Origin: a virus | DNA: 39,427 nucleotides | Reading direction: 5' to 3' (one strand) | IMG/VR virus record: IMGVR_UViG_3300036790_000526 | Location: 1-39,427 of that record | Part shown: piece after piece, positions 31,802 to 39,249 of the stretch | Numbering within the stretch: position 1 is the stretch's first letter | How the letters are laid out: each line of letters starts with the position of its first letter | Translations under genes and position numbers: made by a program | The notes under the pieces: model-generated | What the model saw: only the letters and a program-made list of their open reading frames with translations | Database searches by the model: none | What the model was told of the DNA's origin: nothing

Positions 31802-32640
31802 TACTTCACCTGTATAAAAGGAGTTACTCCACTTGTTACTGAAAGAAGTTTTCCATCCCATTTCTGAACAGCTTGCCATTGGATCAATTCTGCCGTCACT
31901 GATTTTGATAGGAGATTGTTGGCTTTCGCTTCAGATTCCGCTTGAACGACAGCGCAACGTGCTTGTCCATCTGCCTTAGCAATCTGTTTCTTAGCCTCTG
32001 CTTCTGCTTCTCTAAGTTCATTTTCTCTTTGCTGGGCTCTTTGATTAGCCTCAATTTTCGAATTCAAAGCTGCAATAACGTTGGGAGGGAAATGAAACCT
32101 TCCGATGAGATAGATTCTAGTTATTTCAATTCCAATTGGACTAAGATCTTCTCTAACATGTCTTTCGACATCTTCAAAGAATGTAGCTTTTCCACTATAT
32201 AGCTCTTCAATATGTGTTCTAGAAGCGGCTTTATTAATAGCATCGCGGATATAGTTCCTAATAAAAGTATGAGTAATTTCGTCCATTCCCCTTCGGTATT
32301 TCTGAAAAACCATAGGTATGCATTCAGAGCGAAGATGATATGTGATGCCCATATCAGCAGATACAGCCATACCTTCGGCTGTTTGAAAATGGAAACCTTC
32401 ACGATCGCCCTCCCAGGTGTCATTTTGTTCAAATATAGGGAATTGATAAACGGTTTTCCAAGGAGAAATCCAATGCATCCCCACATGCATTTCTTTGGCC
32501 TCAACCCCTTTATTATCTCCCAATAAGTCTACAACCACACCTACATAATCAGGTGAGATCATTTTAAAACAGAATACCCATGCGGTAAAAAATATAATTG
32601 CGAAAACGATCGATAAAGGTTTCCAATTTCTCTTCAGCAT
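31801..32640 (-). CDS. SPFH/Band-7 membrane protein (prohibitin/HflK-like)
   Basis: 279 aa. A single N-terminal membrane span (about 9-26) is followed by the Band-7 domain (DYVGVVVDLLGDNKGVEAKEM, then HVGMHWISPW, IGIEITRIYLIGRF) and a charged helical tail rich in Ala, Glu, Lys and Gln (about 205-250), typical of oligomeric scaffolds at membranes. SPFH proteins assemble rings that organise membranes and control proteases. The start is preceded by AAGGAATAGG. Membrane topology and oligomerisation are inferred from the family. Confidence 0.88.
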   Translation of the reverse strand: MLKRNWKPLSIVFAIIFFTAWVFCFKMISPDYVGVVVDLLGDNKGVEAKEMHVGMHWISPWKTVYQFPIFEQNDTWEGDREGFHFQTAEGMAVSADMGITYHLRSECIPMVFQKYRRGMDEITHTFIRNYIRDAINKAASRTHIEELYSGKATFFEDVERHVREDLSPIGIEITRIYLIGRFHFPPNVIAALNSKIEANQRAQQRENELREAEAEAKKQIAKADGQARCAVVQAESEAKANNLLSKSVTAELIQWQAVQKWDGKLLSVTSGVTPFIQVK

Positions 32641-32642
32641 TC

Positions 32643-32819
32643 CTATTCCTTGGTTTGTTGAGCCAGTTCTATTGGCATAATGTTCTTCATGATTAAGACA
32701 GTTTTTACAATAGTCATTTCCTTATCTAATTCATTGAATCTAGTATTCATCCAAAGAACAGCCGATCCAAAAGCAGTTAGAATAATGACGGTATCTACGT
32801 GTTTTTTGAACCAATCCAT
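32643..32819 (-). CDS. Small single-span membrane protein
   Basis: 58 aa from ATG 32819, chosen for AAAGGAG upstream (an in-frame ATG at 32855 is less likely). A short basic N-terminus, a membrane span of about 15-18 residues (VIILTAFGSAVLW) and a charged helical tail. It could partner the SPFH protein or be a holin-type protein. It ends 2 bases before the SPFH start. Confidence 0.6.
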   Translation of the reverse strand: MDWFKKHVDTVIILTAFGSAVLWMNTRFNELDKEMTIVKTVLIMKNIMPIELAQQTKE

Positions 32820-32823
32820 GTGA

Positions 32824-33033
32824 TTAGTCTCCTTTTTTATTCTTTGGATTTTCACACATTCCCTTTAATTGCAATCTTTCTAGTTCGGATTCAGCAATTC
32901 TAAAAGGTGCTTTTACTCCCATGCTTGGTCTAGTAGCATAAATCTTTCCTTCTCTAATCGCCCTTCTAATACTACCTGGATGCATTTTAACGCATTTAGC
33001 GAATTCTTCTACTGTAAGAAAGTTAATACTCAT
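32824..33033 (-). CDS. Excisionase/MerR-like HTH protein, first gene of the leftward cassette
   Basis: 69 aa. Residues 5-52 fit a helix-turn-helix of the excisionase/MerR type (FLTVEEFAKCVKMHPGSIRRAIREGKIYATRPS, beginning with TVEEFA). AAAGGAG precedes the ATG. It is first behind the promoter at 33063-33091, so it may control the cassette it heads. Binding to DNA is expected from the fold; the site is unknown. Confidence 0.7.
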   Translation of the reverse strand: MSINFLTVEEFAKCVKMHPGSIRRAIREGKIYATRPSMGVKAPFRIAESELERLQLKGMCENPKNKKGD

Positions 33034-33062
33034 AATTGCTCCTTTGTAACACAGATATCCTC

Positions 33063-33091
33063 ATTGTCACATATTTAATATTAAACGTCAA
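33063..33091 (-). promoter_or_regulatory. Sigma70-like promoter of the SPFH-RtcB cassette
   Basis: On the minus strand TTGACG (33086-33091, 5/6) and GACAAT (33063-33068, 4/6) are 17 bases apart, 30 bases before the HTH gene. Its own host-type promoter means the cassette can be expressed independently of late phage genes. Confidence 0.65.
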
Positions 33092-33179
33092 CCTTCTGTG
33101 ATTCAATGAATATTTATATTGACCTCCATGAATTTTATGCAGCAGTTTTAAATTTTAAACCTTCAACAGGAGTATCTAT

Positions 33180-33851
33180 ATGGCTAAGATGTTTCAAGTT
33201 TATGGAATTGGACAGGCATTGATCCCTGTACTTCCACCACCTCTTCCTTTCCAAAATCCACCTACGGTTAACCAAACCAATTATGAGATTGGTCAGGTGG
33301 TTTATACCCCTGCTCATGCTCCCACAGCCTTCTACATATATGCAGGTGGAGGAAATTGGTCTCTATTTGCTAGTGGTTCTGGAGATGTGGTTTCCGTACT
33401 TGGAACAGCTAACCAAATCACCGTGACTACAGTCGCAGGCGTTGCAACGATTTCCCTTCCAGCAGCTATCATCACTCCTGGTTCCTTGACCACAACTACA
33501 AGTTTATCCGCTGGTACGACAGTAACAGCTGGCACCTCTATTACAGCTACTCTAGGAAATATCACAGCAACGAATGGTAACTTAGTCTTAACTGCTCCAG
33601 GTAATAAGCTTGTTATTGCTGCCGCTGCTCCAACGACTGACTCTGTAGGAACTACAGCAGCAATGATCGGAGGTGCCGTGACAATTACAAGTTCCGCTAT
33701 CACAGCATCAAGCAAGATTATTTATTCCAGACGTCTTCTAGGAACTCTTGCAGGAAATGTTTCAATCACTGCTCAAGCAGGGGGTTCTGCCACTTTGACT
33801 TCGGATGCAGCAACCGAAACTAGCACATTTGATTATCTAATAATCAACTAA
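33180..33851 (+). CDS. Fibre-like beta-structured protein
   Basis: 223 aa, rich in Ala, Gly, Thr and Val. The N-terminus (FQVYGIGQALIPVLPPPLPFQNPP) may anchor to the tail; the body is repetitive strands (TSLSAGTTVTAGTSITATLGNITATNGNLVLTA in part). This is typical of trimeric phage fibres or collar proteins. A CAGGAG lies upstream. No receptor-binding domain is visible, so the exact part is unknown. Confidence 0.6.
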   Translation: MAKMFQVYGIGQALIPVLPPPLPFQNPPTVNQTNYEIGQVVYTPAHAPTAFYIYAGGGNWSLFASGSGDVVSVLGTANQITVTTVAGVATISLPAAIITPGSLTTTTSLSAGTTVTAGTSITATLGNITATNGNLVLTAPGNKLVIAAAAPTTDSVGTTAAMIGGAVTITSSAITASSKIIYSRRLLGTLAGNVSITAQAGGSATLTSDAATETSTFDYLIIN

Positions 33852-33862
33852 TTGGAGGATAT

Positions 33863-34207
33863 ATGGGCTTTACTACTCAAGCAAGGGTCGACACTTTAAG
33901 GACATTAGCTTTTGGTGCTATAGGAGCCACATTTGTACCTGTAGGACCACCTCTAGCCTTTCCAGCAAGAATCATTTGTTTTACGAATACAGCCAATACA
34001 GATGTAATCTTCAGCATGGATGGGACGACCGATCAAGTGCTTGTTCCAGCAGGCAGCTTTAAATTATTCGATATTACAACTAATCATAGACCGGTAAATC
34101 AGGATGATTTCTGTTTTGCAAATGGAACGCAGTGGTCGGTAAGGTATGCAGCTGCGCCAGCATCAGGAGCGGTATACATTGAAGTCGTCTATGCGCAACC
34201 ATCCTAA
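33863..34207 (+). CDS. Small beta-rich virion-type protein
   Basis: 114 aa, beta-rich: SMDGTTDQVLVPAGSFKLFDITTNHRPV with a jelly-roll-like pattern, ending VYIEVVYAQ. TTGGAGG precedes the ATG. A fibre-associated or capsid-surface role is plausible. It overlaps the next gene by 17 bases. Confidence 0.55.
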   Translation: MGFTTQARVDTLRTLAFGAIGATFVPVGPPLAFPARIICFTNTANTDVIFSMDGTTDQVLVPAGSFKLFDITTNHRPVNQDDFCFANGTQWSVRYAAAPASGAVYIEVVYAQPS

Positions 34208-34874
34208 TATTCCTGCTAATAATATAGCGGATAAAAGATTTGAAGCGCTTGTGAAGAAGGAAATGATAGAGCATCAGCATATCATTTCTTCTCATCATAA
34301 GGAAATGCAAGGCTTAAGGGAAACTTTGAGTCTTTCTATGGAAAAAGCCATATCTCTATCCGAACGTAATGAAATGGAATTGCAGGAATTTACGAACGAA
34401 ACCACGAATCAAATCACTCGTTTAAAAGAAAGATTAAAAGCTGATGAAGCATTGATTCTAGAACAAAGAAAAATGATAGAAGATATGCATCAACAATTGC
34501 TTGGATTATACATTTTACTGGCTAGCAAAAGCGATGTGGAAAAATTAAAAAAGGAAATAGAAGTAAAGATAGATTACGGCACTATGAATCACTTGAATTC
34601 TTTGCAGAATTTCCAGTCAGAGATAAAGATTTTGGTTCAATCTTTGAAAAATGATCAGGTAAAATTCAATTTAGAAATAGAGAGTAAATTATCTGGTCTA
34701 TCGGAGATAGGAGAAAACAATTTTTCATGCTCACAGATAGATAAAGAAGGTGTTTTAAGAGAAATTAGAACTTACAAAAAGGACATGTTTTATATCGAGA
34801 AGAAGATAGAAAATATCTATACCCTAATAGAAAGACTAAACAAGAGAGTTGAAATATGTCCCAAGCCGGTATAA
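34191..34874 (+). CDS. Long coiled-coil protein
   Basis: 227 aa from ATG 34191 (inside the end of the previous gene); a longer frame from 34146 is less likely. Nearly all residues fall into long heptad-like helices (about 20-225, rich in L, I, E, K). It could be a fibre stem or an assembly chaperone for the following beta-rich fibre. It overlaps the next start by 19 bases. Confidence 0.55.
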   Translation: MRNHPNIPANNIADKRFEALVKKEMIEHQHIISSHHKEMQGLRETLSLSMEKAISLSERNEMELQEFTNETTNQITRLKERLKADEALILEQRKMIEDMHQQLLGLYILLASKSDVEKLKKEIEVKIDYGTMNHLNSLQNFQSEIKILVQSLKNDQVKFNLEIESKLSGLSEIGENNFSCSQIDKEGVLREIRTYKKDMFYIEKKIENIYTLIERLNKRVEICPKPV

Positions 34875-36145
34875 TTGATTTTATCGGGACCAATCCGCAA
34901 ATTCCCACTGTATTTGTTGCCAATGTGGGAGCGGCCGTTCCGATAGCCAATACTCTTGAAATTTTAGGAGATGTAGTTGCCGCTCATGGTGTTCCTCTAC
35001 AAACTACAGCCTCAGGAAACACAGTTAATATCAATGTTCAGTATGCATCTGCTGCTGGCACTTCAATTCCAGGCAATGCTGGGGTTGCTTCCTTCGATTC
35101 AGCTTCTTTCGTCGTAGATGCCAATGGGTTCGTATCTTTGACTGCAATAGCCGGAGCTACACAAATGGGTGTAGATGCTTCTACTCCTCCTGGAACAAAT
35201 CCAGTAATGCCCAACGGTTCAGGGGTTATTAATGTCACAGGAGGTCAAGTCGCGGCAGGAACTACGACTAATGTCATTCAAACGAATTCTCTATCAGCCA
35301 ACACTTATACAATCCAAATTCAACGAAGTTCTGCCCAAGCTTCTTCAACTATAGGGGCAAATGGAGTATCACATTTCAATAGCGCCTTTTTCTCTGTAGA
35401 TGCCAACGGATTCGTGTCTATCGTCGGCACAGCACTTGGACAAACAATCACAGGAAACACGGGTGGTGCTCTATCTCCAACAGCTGGTAACTGGAATATA
35501 TTCGGAGCAGCTGTAGCAGCCGGAACCACACCAGTAGCAACTGCAGGCGCAGGAAGCACTCTTACTGTCAATGTTCAAAGATCGCAAGCCATAGCGTCTA
35601 CAAATGCGTCCAATGTGGGATTAGCAGCCTTCGATTCAGCAGCCTTCGATGTGGATGCAAATGGATTTGTTTCGATTGCAGTTCAGTTCACAGGAAATAC
35701 TGGAACGGCGGTTTTCTCTGCTGGTAACTTAAATATCCTTGGGGCCAATGGAGTAACAACAGCTGCTTCCGGAAGCACAGTCACAATTAATGGCACTACA
35801 AATGTTCAGACCTTCGTAGCCACAAGTAATAACTATACATTTACTTGGACAGCTCCAGCAGAAAGAACTTTATACGATGTGCAATTCGCCGTGGCTTCTA
35901 GTGGTGTTGCGGGTGGTAGCACATATGCCGAGTTTGGTTTATTTACAAAAGTCATGACGCTTTATATGTTTCCTGCCACTGTTTCCGTTACTCCTATCAC
36001 TATAGTCGCTCAACAAGCTGATTCAAATGGTTATTCATGTCCTATAACAGCTGTAGGAGCATTAAATAGCGGAATCACAGTTAACGTACAAAATGCCAAT
36101 ACATTTACCGTGGTTGTCACAGCAGTAAAAATAGGATCTTATTAA
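34856..36145 (+). CDS. Tail fibre protein with VDANGFVS repeats
   Basis: 429 aa, G/A/T/S-rich and beta-structured. Three repeats read GVASFDSASFVVDANGFVSL, GVSHFNSAFFSVDANGFVSI and GLAAFDSAAFDVDANGFVSI at about 75, 165 and 265, spaced about 95 residues apart, separated by strand-rich linkers. The C-terminal 110 residues form a distinct beta domain (TYAEFGLFTKVMTLYMFPA). This suits a trimeric fibre with a repeated shaft and a terminal knob. Confidence 0.7.
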   Translation: MSQAGIIDFIGTNPQIPTVFVANVGAAVPIANTLEILGDVVAAHGVPLQTTASGNTVNINVQYASAAGTSIPGNAGVASFDSASFVVDANGFVSLTAIAGATQMGVDASTPPGTNPVMPNGSGVINVTGGQVAAGTTTNVIQTNSLSANTYTIQIQRSSAQASSTIGANGVSHFNSAFFSVDANGFVSIVGTALGQTITGNTGGALSPTAGNWNIFGAAVAAGTTPVATAGAGSTLTVNVQRSQAIASTNASNVGLAAFDSAAFDVDANGFVSIAVQFTGNTGTAVFSAGNLNILGANGVTTAASGSTVTINGTTNVQTFVATSNNYTFTWTAPAERTLYDVQFAVASSGVAGGSTYAEFGLFTKVMTLYMFPATVSVTPITIVAQQADSNGYSCPITAVGALNSGITVNVQNANTFTVVVTAVKIGSY

Positions 36146-36146
36146 T

Positions 36147-36647
36147 ATGGTATCAACAGAAATATTAGGCACTTTATCTAATAGTCAAAATGTTTATGCA
36201 AGTGCAATAACATTTGATGGAGCAAACTTTTTATCTGTATATAATGATTTCACTGCTTGGAATCCCCAATTAGCTTTTGGAGGAGTGACCACAGGAATCA
36301 CTTATGCATTGCAGACAAGTTCATATGTTAAAATTGGACGTGTAGTTTTTGTCACTATACAATTGGTTTTGACTAGCAAAGGTGCAGCTGCTGGGAATGC
36401 TTCTATTTTAGGACTTCCTTTTACTGTTATCAATTCAGTGATCAATAATACAGTTATTGCTGGAGTTTTAGGAACCGTCACACTCGGAGCCGGCTATACA
36501 ACAGCATGGCTAAATTGTGTTGCAAATACTACGACGGCAGATGTAGGAGCAGGTGGAACAGCAGTCGCTTTGAAAAATTTGACCAATGCTGATTTTGCCA
36601 ATAACTCATCTCTATATTTTACAGGTTTTTATTTTGCTTCAACTTAA
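36147..36647 (+). CDS. Fibre-end-like beta protein
   Basis: 166 aa, beta-rich. The plan (ITYALQTSSYVKIGRVVFVTIQLVLTSKG, then ILGLPF and a terminal SLYFTGFYFAS) resembles C-terminal fibre knob domains with Tyr/Phe-rich strands. It starts 1 base after the previous fibre gene and could form its tip or a separate short fibre. Family not certain. Confidence 0.55.
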   Translation: MVSTEILGTLSNSQNVYASAITFDGANFLSVYNDFTAWNPQLAFGGVTTGITYALQTSSYVKIGRVVFVTIQLVLTSKGAAAGNASILGLPFTVINSVINNTVIAGVLGTVTLGAGYTTAWLNCVANTTTADVGAGGTAVALKNLTNADFANNSSLYFTGFYFAST

Positions 36648-36659
36648 GGAAAAATTTTT

Positions 36660-36899
36660 ATGACTACACCAGTAATTGTAACACAATATACAAGTGCAAT
36701 AGAATTTGATTTTGATATGAATGGGAATGTGATAGCTGTTTTGGCTAACACAAAAACTGTCGTTCAAGATCCAGATACAATGCAAGTAATTGCTAGCAGT
36801 TTGATGAGATCAAATATGCCACTAGATGAAGCAAAGCAAATTATAGCTAATGCTCAACAAGCTCCTGCATCTGATGTTCAATTTCCGTTGATAAATTAA
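36660..36899 (+). CDS. Small protein, unknown
   Basis: 79 aa, strands first (VIVTQYTSAIEFDFDMNG), then a helix (LDEAKQIIANAQQ). Not recognised. The gap after it (36900-36960) holds no gene. Confidence 0.5.
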   Translation: MTTPVIVTQYTSAIEFDFDMNGNVIAVLANTKTVVQDPDTMQVIASSLMRSNMPLDEAKQIIANAQQAPASDVQFPLIN

Positions 36900-36960
36900 A
36901 TTATAAAATGTACACGTAGGTGTGTAAACGAAAACCCATAAAAAATAAGGAAATCACTTC

Positions 36961-37188
36961 ATGTTAGATCAACTCAAAGCACTATTCAAAGAAGGCTTAG
37001 AATACACACATACTGCAGGACTTTTACAACAAATTGCTAATCTTACAAACATCGTACATGAACAGTATATGAAAGATGAAAATGGAAAAAATACTGCCAT
37101 AGATACAATATGCGAAATTTTACAAACTCATAAAACTAAACCTGTTGTTGCAGAAGCTCCGAAGGAAGTGTCAAATGCCGTTAGTTAA
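36961..37188 (+). CDS. Small helical protein, unknown
   Basis: 75 aa, helical, with AAGGAAAT upstream. Ends in an acidic/proline-containing tail. It overlaps the next small gene by 14 bases. Not recognised. Confidence 0.55.
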   Translation: MLDQLKALFKEGLEYTHTAGLLQQIANLTNIVHEQYMKDENGKNTAIDTICEILQTHKTKPVVAEAPKEVSNAVS

Positions 37189-37330
37189 AGGAAAAAGCCA
37201 AAAAGATATCAAACAAAATATAGAAACTGAAATGAAAGTCGGTGGCAAACCCCAAAAACAAGCAGTTGCTATCGCTTTAAATGAAGCCAGAAAATCGGGA
37301 GCAAAAATTCCTCGAAAAGGTAAGAAATAA
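37175..37330 (+). CDS. DUF6496-like small basic protein
   Basis: 51 aa from ATG 37175, chosen because the pattern starts MPLVKGKSQKDIKQNI; a longer frame begins at 37145. The signature GGKPQKQAVAIALNEARKSG is typical of a short phage protein family of unknown role seen in many phage genomes. Strongly basic. Confidence 0.7.
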   Translation: MPLVKGKSQKDIKQNIETEMKVGGKPQKQAVAIALNEARKSGAKIPRKGKK

Positions 37331-37332
37331 CT

Positions 37333-37467
37333 ATGGACAAAGCAATCAAAAAAGAAAAAAAGAAAATGGACAAGGGCATGGAAAAGCTAGAGACCATGGA
37401 CAAAAAGAACGACAAGAAGCACGAAAAGATGGGTATGAAAAAAGCCATGAAGAAAAAAGGCTGCTAA
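37333..37467 (+). CDS. 44-aa Lys-rich peptide gene
   Basis: The frame begins 2 bases after the previous stop. About half of the residues are lysine, with Met, Asp and Glu, ending KKKGC. It is too short for standard calling. Probably helical and nucleic-acid binding from charge. No family recognised. Confidence 0.5.
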   Translation: MDKAIKKEKKKMDKGMEKLETMDKKNDKKHEKMGMKKAMKKKGC

Positions 37468-37486
37468 ATATATGCAGCATATATAG

Positions 37487-37520
37487 AATCCCTATAGTAT
37501 TTATATATCATAGGGATTTT
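37487..37520 (+). terminator. Hairpin after the fibre operon
   Basis: A perfect 9-bp stem AATCCCTAT/ATAGGGATT with a 14-base loop is followed by TTG. It could end the fibre operon; its 3' arm also contains AGGGA, which is the likely ribosome site of the phosphoesterase gene, so it may control that start. Confidence 0.55.
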
Positions 37521-37522
37521 GT

Positions 37523-38191
37523 ATGATCATTGATTGAATAGGCTGCCTTCATGGAGCTCGTCCTAAGCTACAAGGAGGAGACCTTCTCATTGTTACAGGT
37601 GATTTGACGGCAAGAGATACACAGAAAGAGATAGATGAATTTGATTCTTGGTTAGAACACTTACCCTATAGAAAAAAAATATTCATAGCAGGCAATCATG
37701 ACAATTTGCTCGTAGATGAAATACCAAGAAAATATTTATTAATCATTAGGTCGAAACGAACTGAAAGATTGGAATACCTTTGTGATTCTGGGACAGAGTT
37801 CGAAGGACTGAAAATCTGGGGCTCTCCCTGGTCATCTCAATTTCCTGGTATCAATCCTAAATGTTGTGCTTTTACTTATCCCTTCATGGATTCTATTCAA
37901 GATAAATGGGATTTGATTCCCGATGATACCGATATTCTTGTTACTCATACGCCTCCTTTTGGATTCTTTGACAAGATAAAGACAGAGCATGATGCTCATG
38001 TTGGAGATATGAATTTAAGGGATCAAGTCATAGGAAGAATTAAGCCGAAACTTCATGCCTTTAGCCATATCCATGAATGCGGAGGAAGTAAAATAGATAC
38101 CAATGTGACTCAGTTCGTCAATTGCAGCATTATGAATGAAAAATACAGGCCTGTAAACAAGCCTGTGAGAATCATATTACCGGAATCTTAG
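37523..38191 (+). pseudogene. Metallophosphoesterase with an in-frame TGA at codon 5
   Basis: Calcineurin-like family. The core is intact: GGDLLIVTGDL (first metal loop), IAGNHDN, a LVTHTPP segment and FSHIHE near the end. The natural ATG 37523 (AGGGA upstream) reads MIID, then TGA, then IGCLHGARPKLQGGD in the same frame, so the family N-terminus is there but is interrupted. A GNHD-type protein can only be made whole by read-through or recoding; the open part begins at TTG 37604, without the first motif. The usual Asp of motif I (D-x-H) is Cys here. Confidence 0.7.
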
Positions 38192-38336
38192 GAATAGAAA
38201 TTGTCGGGCTAACTGAAGTTGAAGGTGTTTGTTGTTCATCAACGACATCAGAAGCAGTCCCATCTGTATGCACCTGAGTGATTGAGTAAGTGCAAGATGA
38301 CAATAAGAGAAGAAATGATACTAGAACATGTTTCAT
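38172..38336 (-). CDS. Small lipoprotein (spanin-like candidate)
   Basis: 54 aa. A lipoprotein signal is clear: MKHV, a leucine-rich core, and the lipobox LSSC (C15). The mature part of about 40 residues is polar, with Pro near the end (SPTISIPKIPVI). AAGGAG lies upstream of the ATG. Size, lipid anchor and Pro-rich end resemble Rz1-type outer-membrane spanins, but no inner-membrane partner was found. It overlaps the 3' end of the metallophosphoesterase by 20 bases. Confidence 0.7.
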   Translation of the reverse strand: MKHVLVSFLLLLSSCTYSITQVHTDGTASDVVDEQQTPSTSVSPTISIPKIPVI

Positions 38337-38382
38337 AAAACACTCCTTTTTTTATTGTCATCCTAATGTATAACCATTTTTT

Positions 38383-39249
38383 CTATGCAACCATTATTTT
38401 CCAGCTAGAGGTGGAATTCTTTCGGTATTTATCTACATCAATTCCTTGAAGCTCAGGAATGGCATCATAGTCCACTCTGCCTCGCATTGTAGTCTTCATA
38501 ACCCTTAATCCTTCCCCTGAACAGTTCTGATCACCACAGAGCTTTAATAGTTCTTTTCGATAGCTTTCCTTAATCTCCTCCAGATTTTTAATCTGATCAT
38601 TGAGTTTTCTATATTCTCTTGCATATCCTTTCCATGCTGGTTCATCAGACATGTTTTTATAGTCCGAATCTTGCAATGCTGGCGGCTCATTGAAAGCGAT
38701 ACATTTCAAGAAAGCTCGTGCCACAGGGATAAAGTTTTTGGCGAAATCAGCTTGAGGATATACATCAATGATAATATCTTTGGTTTCATCTTCACTACCC
38801 ACTTGATAGAAGCACTTCTCAGCTCCTGTGACTAACAACTGATGTTGCATTTGGTCTAGATAGTATTGGGGTACAACACCATCTTTAGCCATTTGGTATA
38901 GTTTGTGGCCTCCTGTTTTTATCTCCAAGATGTATTTTCCACAGTCCGAGAGTCCATCCAAAGATGCTCCTAAGAATTCATATTCTGAACTCTCTACGAC
39001 TATAGGAGTCATATTGATTCCGAATTTCTTTATGAATCTATCTCTGATAAAAGGCTCAAGCCTTTTACCTCTTTCCATGGCATCATTAGTTTTTTGCTCT
39101 GGAATCAAATCAAGCTTCTTTTGCCAGCACTTATATGCTGTTGACCAAGGAGAAGAGCCCAGAATAGCTGGGCAATCCGTTGCTGTTATGACCGTCTTTC
39201 TCCAAGACAGCCATTCTTGCGATCCTTGCTCTAATTTAATTACCTTCAT
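38383..39249 (-). CDS. YqaJ-type exonuclease
   Basis: 288 aa. YqaJ nucleases (lambda Red alpha type) resect double-stranded DNA 5'-3' for the annealing protein. Visible sites: an N-terminal GSQEWLSWRKTVITATD, RLEP (E65), GASLDGL (D98), LEIKTG (E109, K111) and YYLDQMQHQL (about 129-138), the usual motif order of the PD-(D/E)XK fold. GAGGTGAT precedes the ATG. It is downstream of ERF and a 63-aa ORF in the same operon, which supports the exonuclease/annealase pair. Confidence 0.9.
   Translation of the reverse strand: MKVIKLEQGSQEWLSWRKTVITATDCPAILGSSPWSTAYKCWQKKLDLIPEQKTNDAMERGKRLEPFIRDRFIKKFGINMTPIVVESSEYEFLGASLDGLSDCGKYILEIKTGGHKLYQMAKDGVVPQYYLDQMQHQLLVTGAEKCFYQVGSEDETKDIIIDVYPQADFAKNFIPVARAFLKCIAFNEPPALQDSDYKNMSDEPAWKGYAREYRKLNDQIKNLEEIKESYRKELLKLCGDQNCSGEGLRVMKTTMRGRVDYDAIPELQGIDVDKYRKNSTSSWKIMVA

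Noticed and set aside
32121-32504. 127-aa ORF overlapping the SPFH gene
   Set aside because: Alternative frame of the SPFH gene without own start signals.
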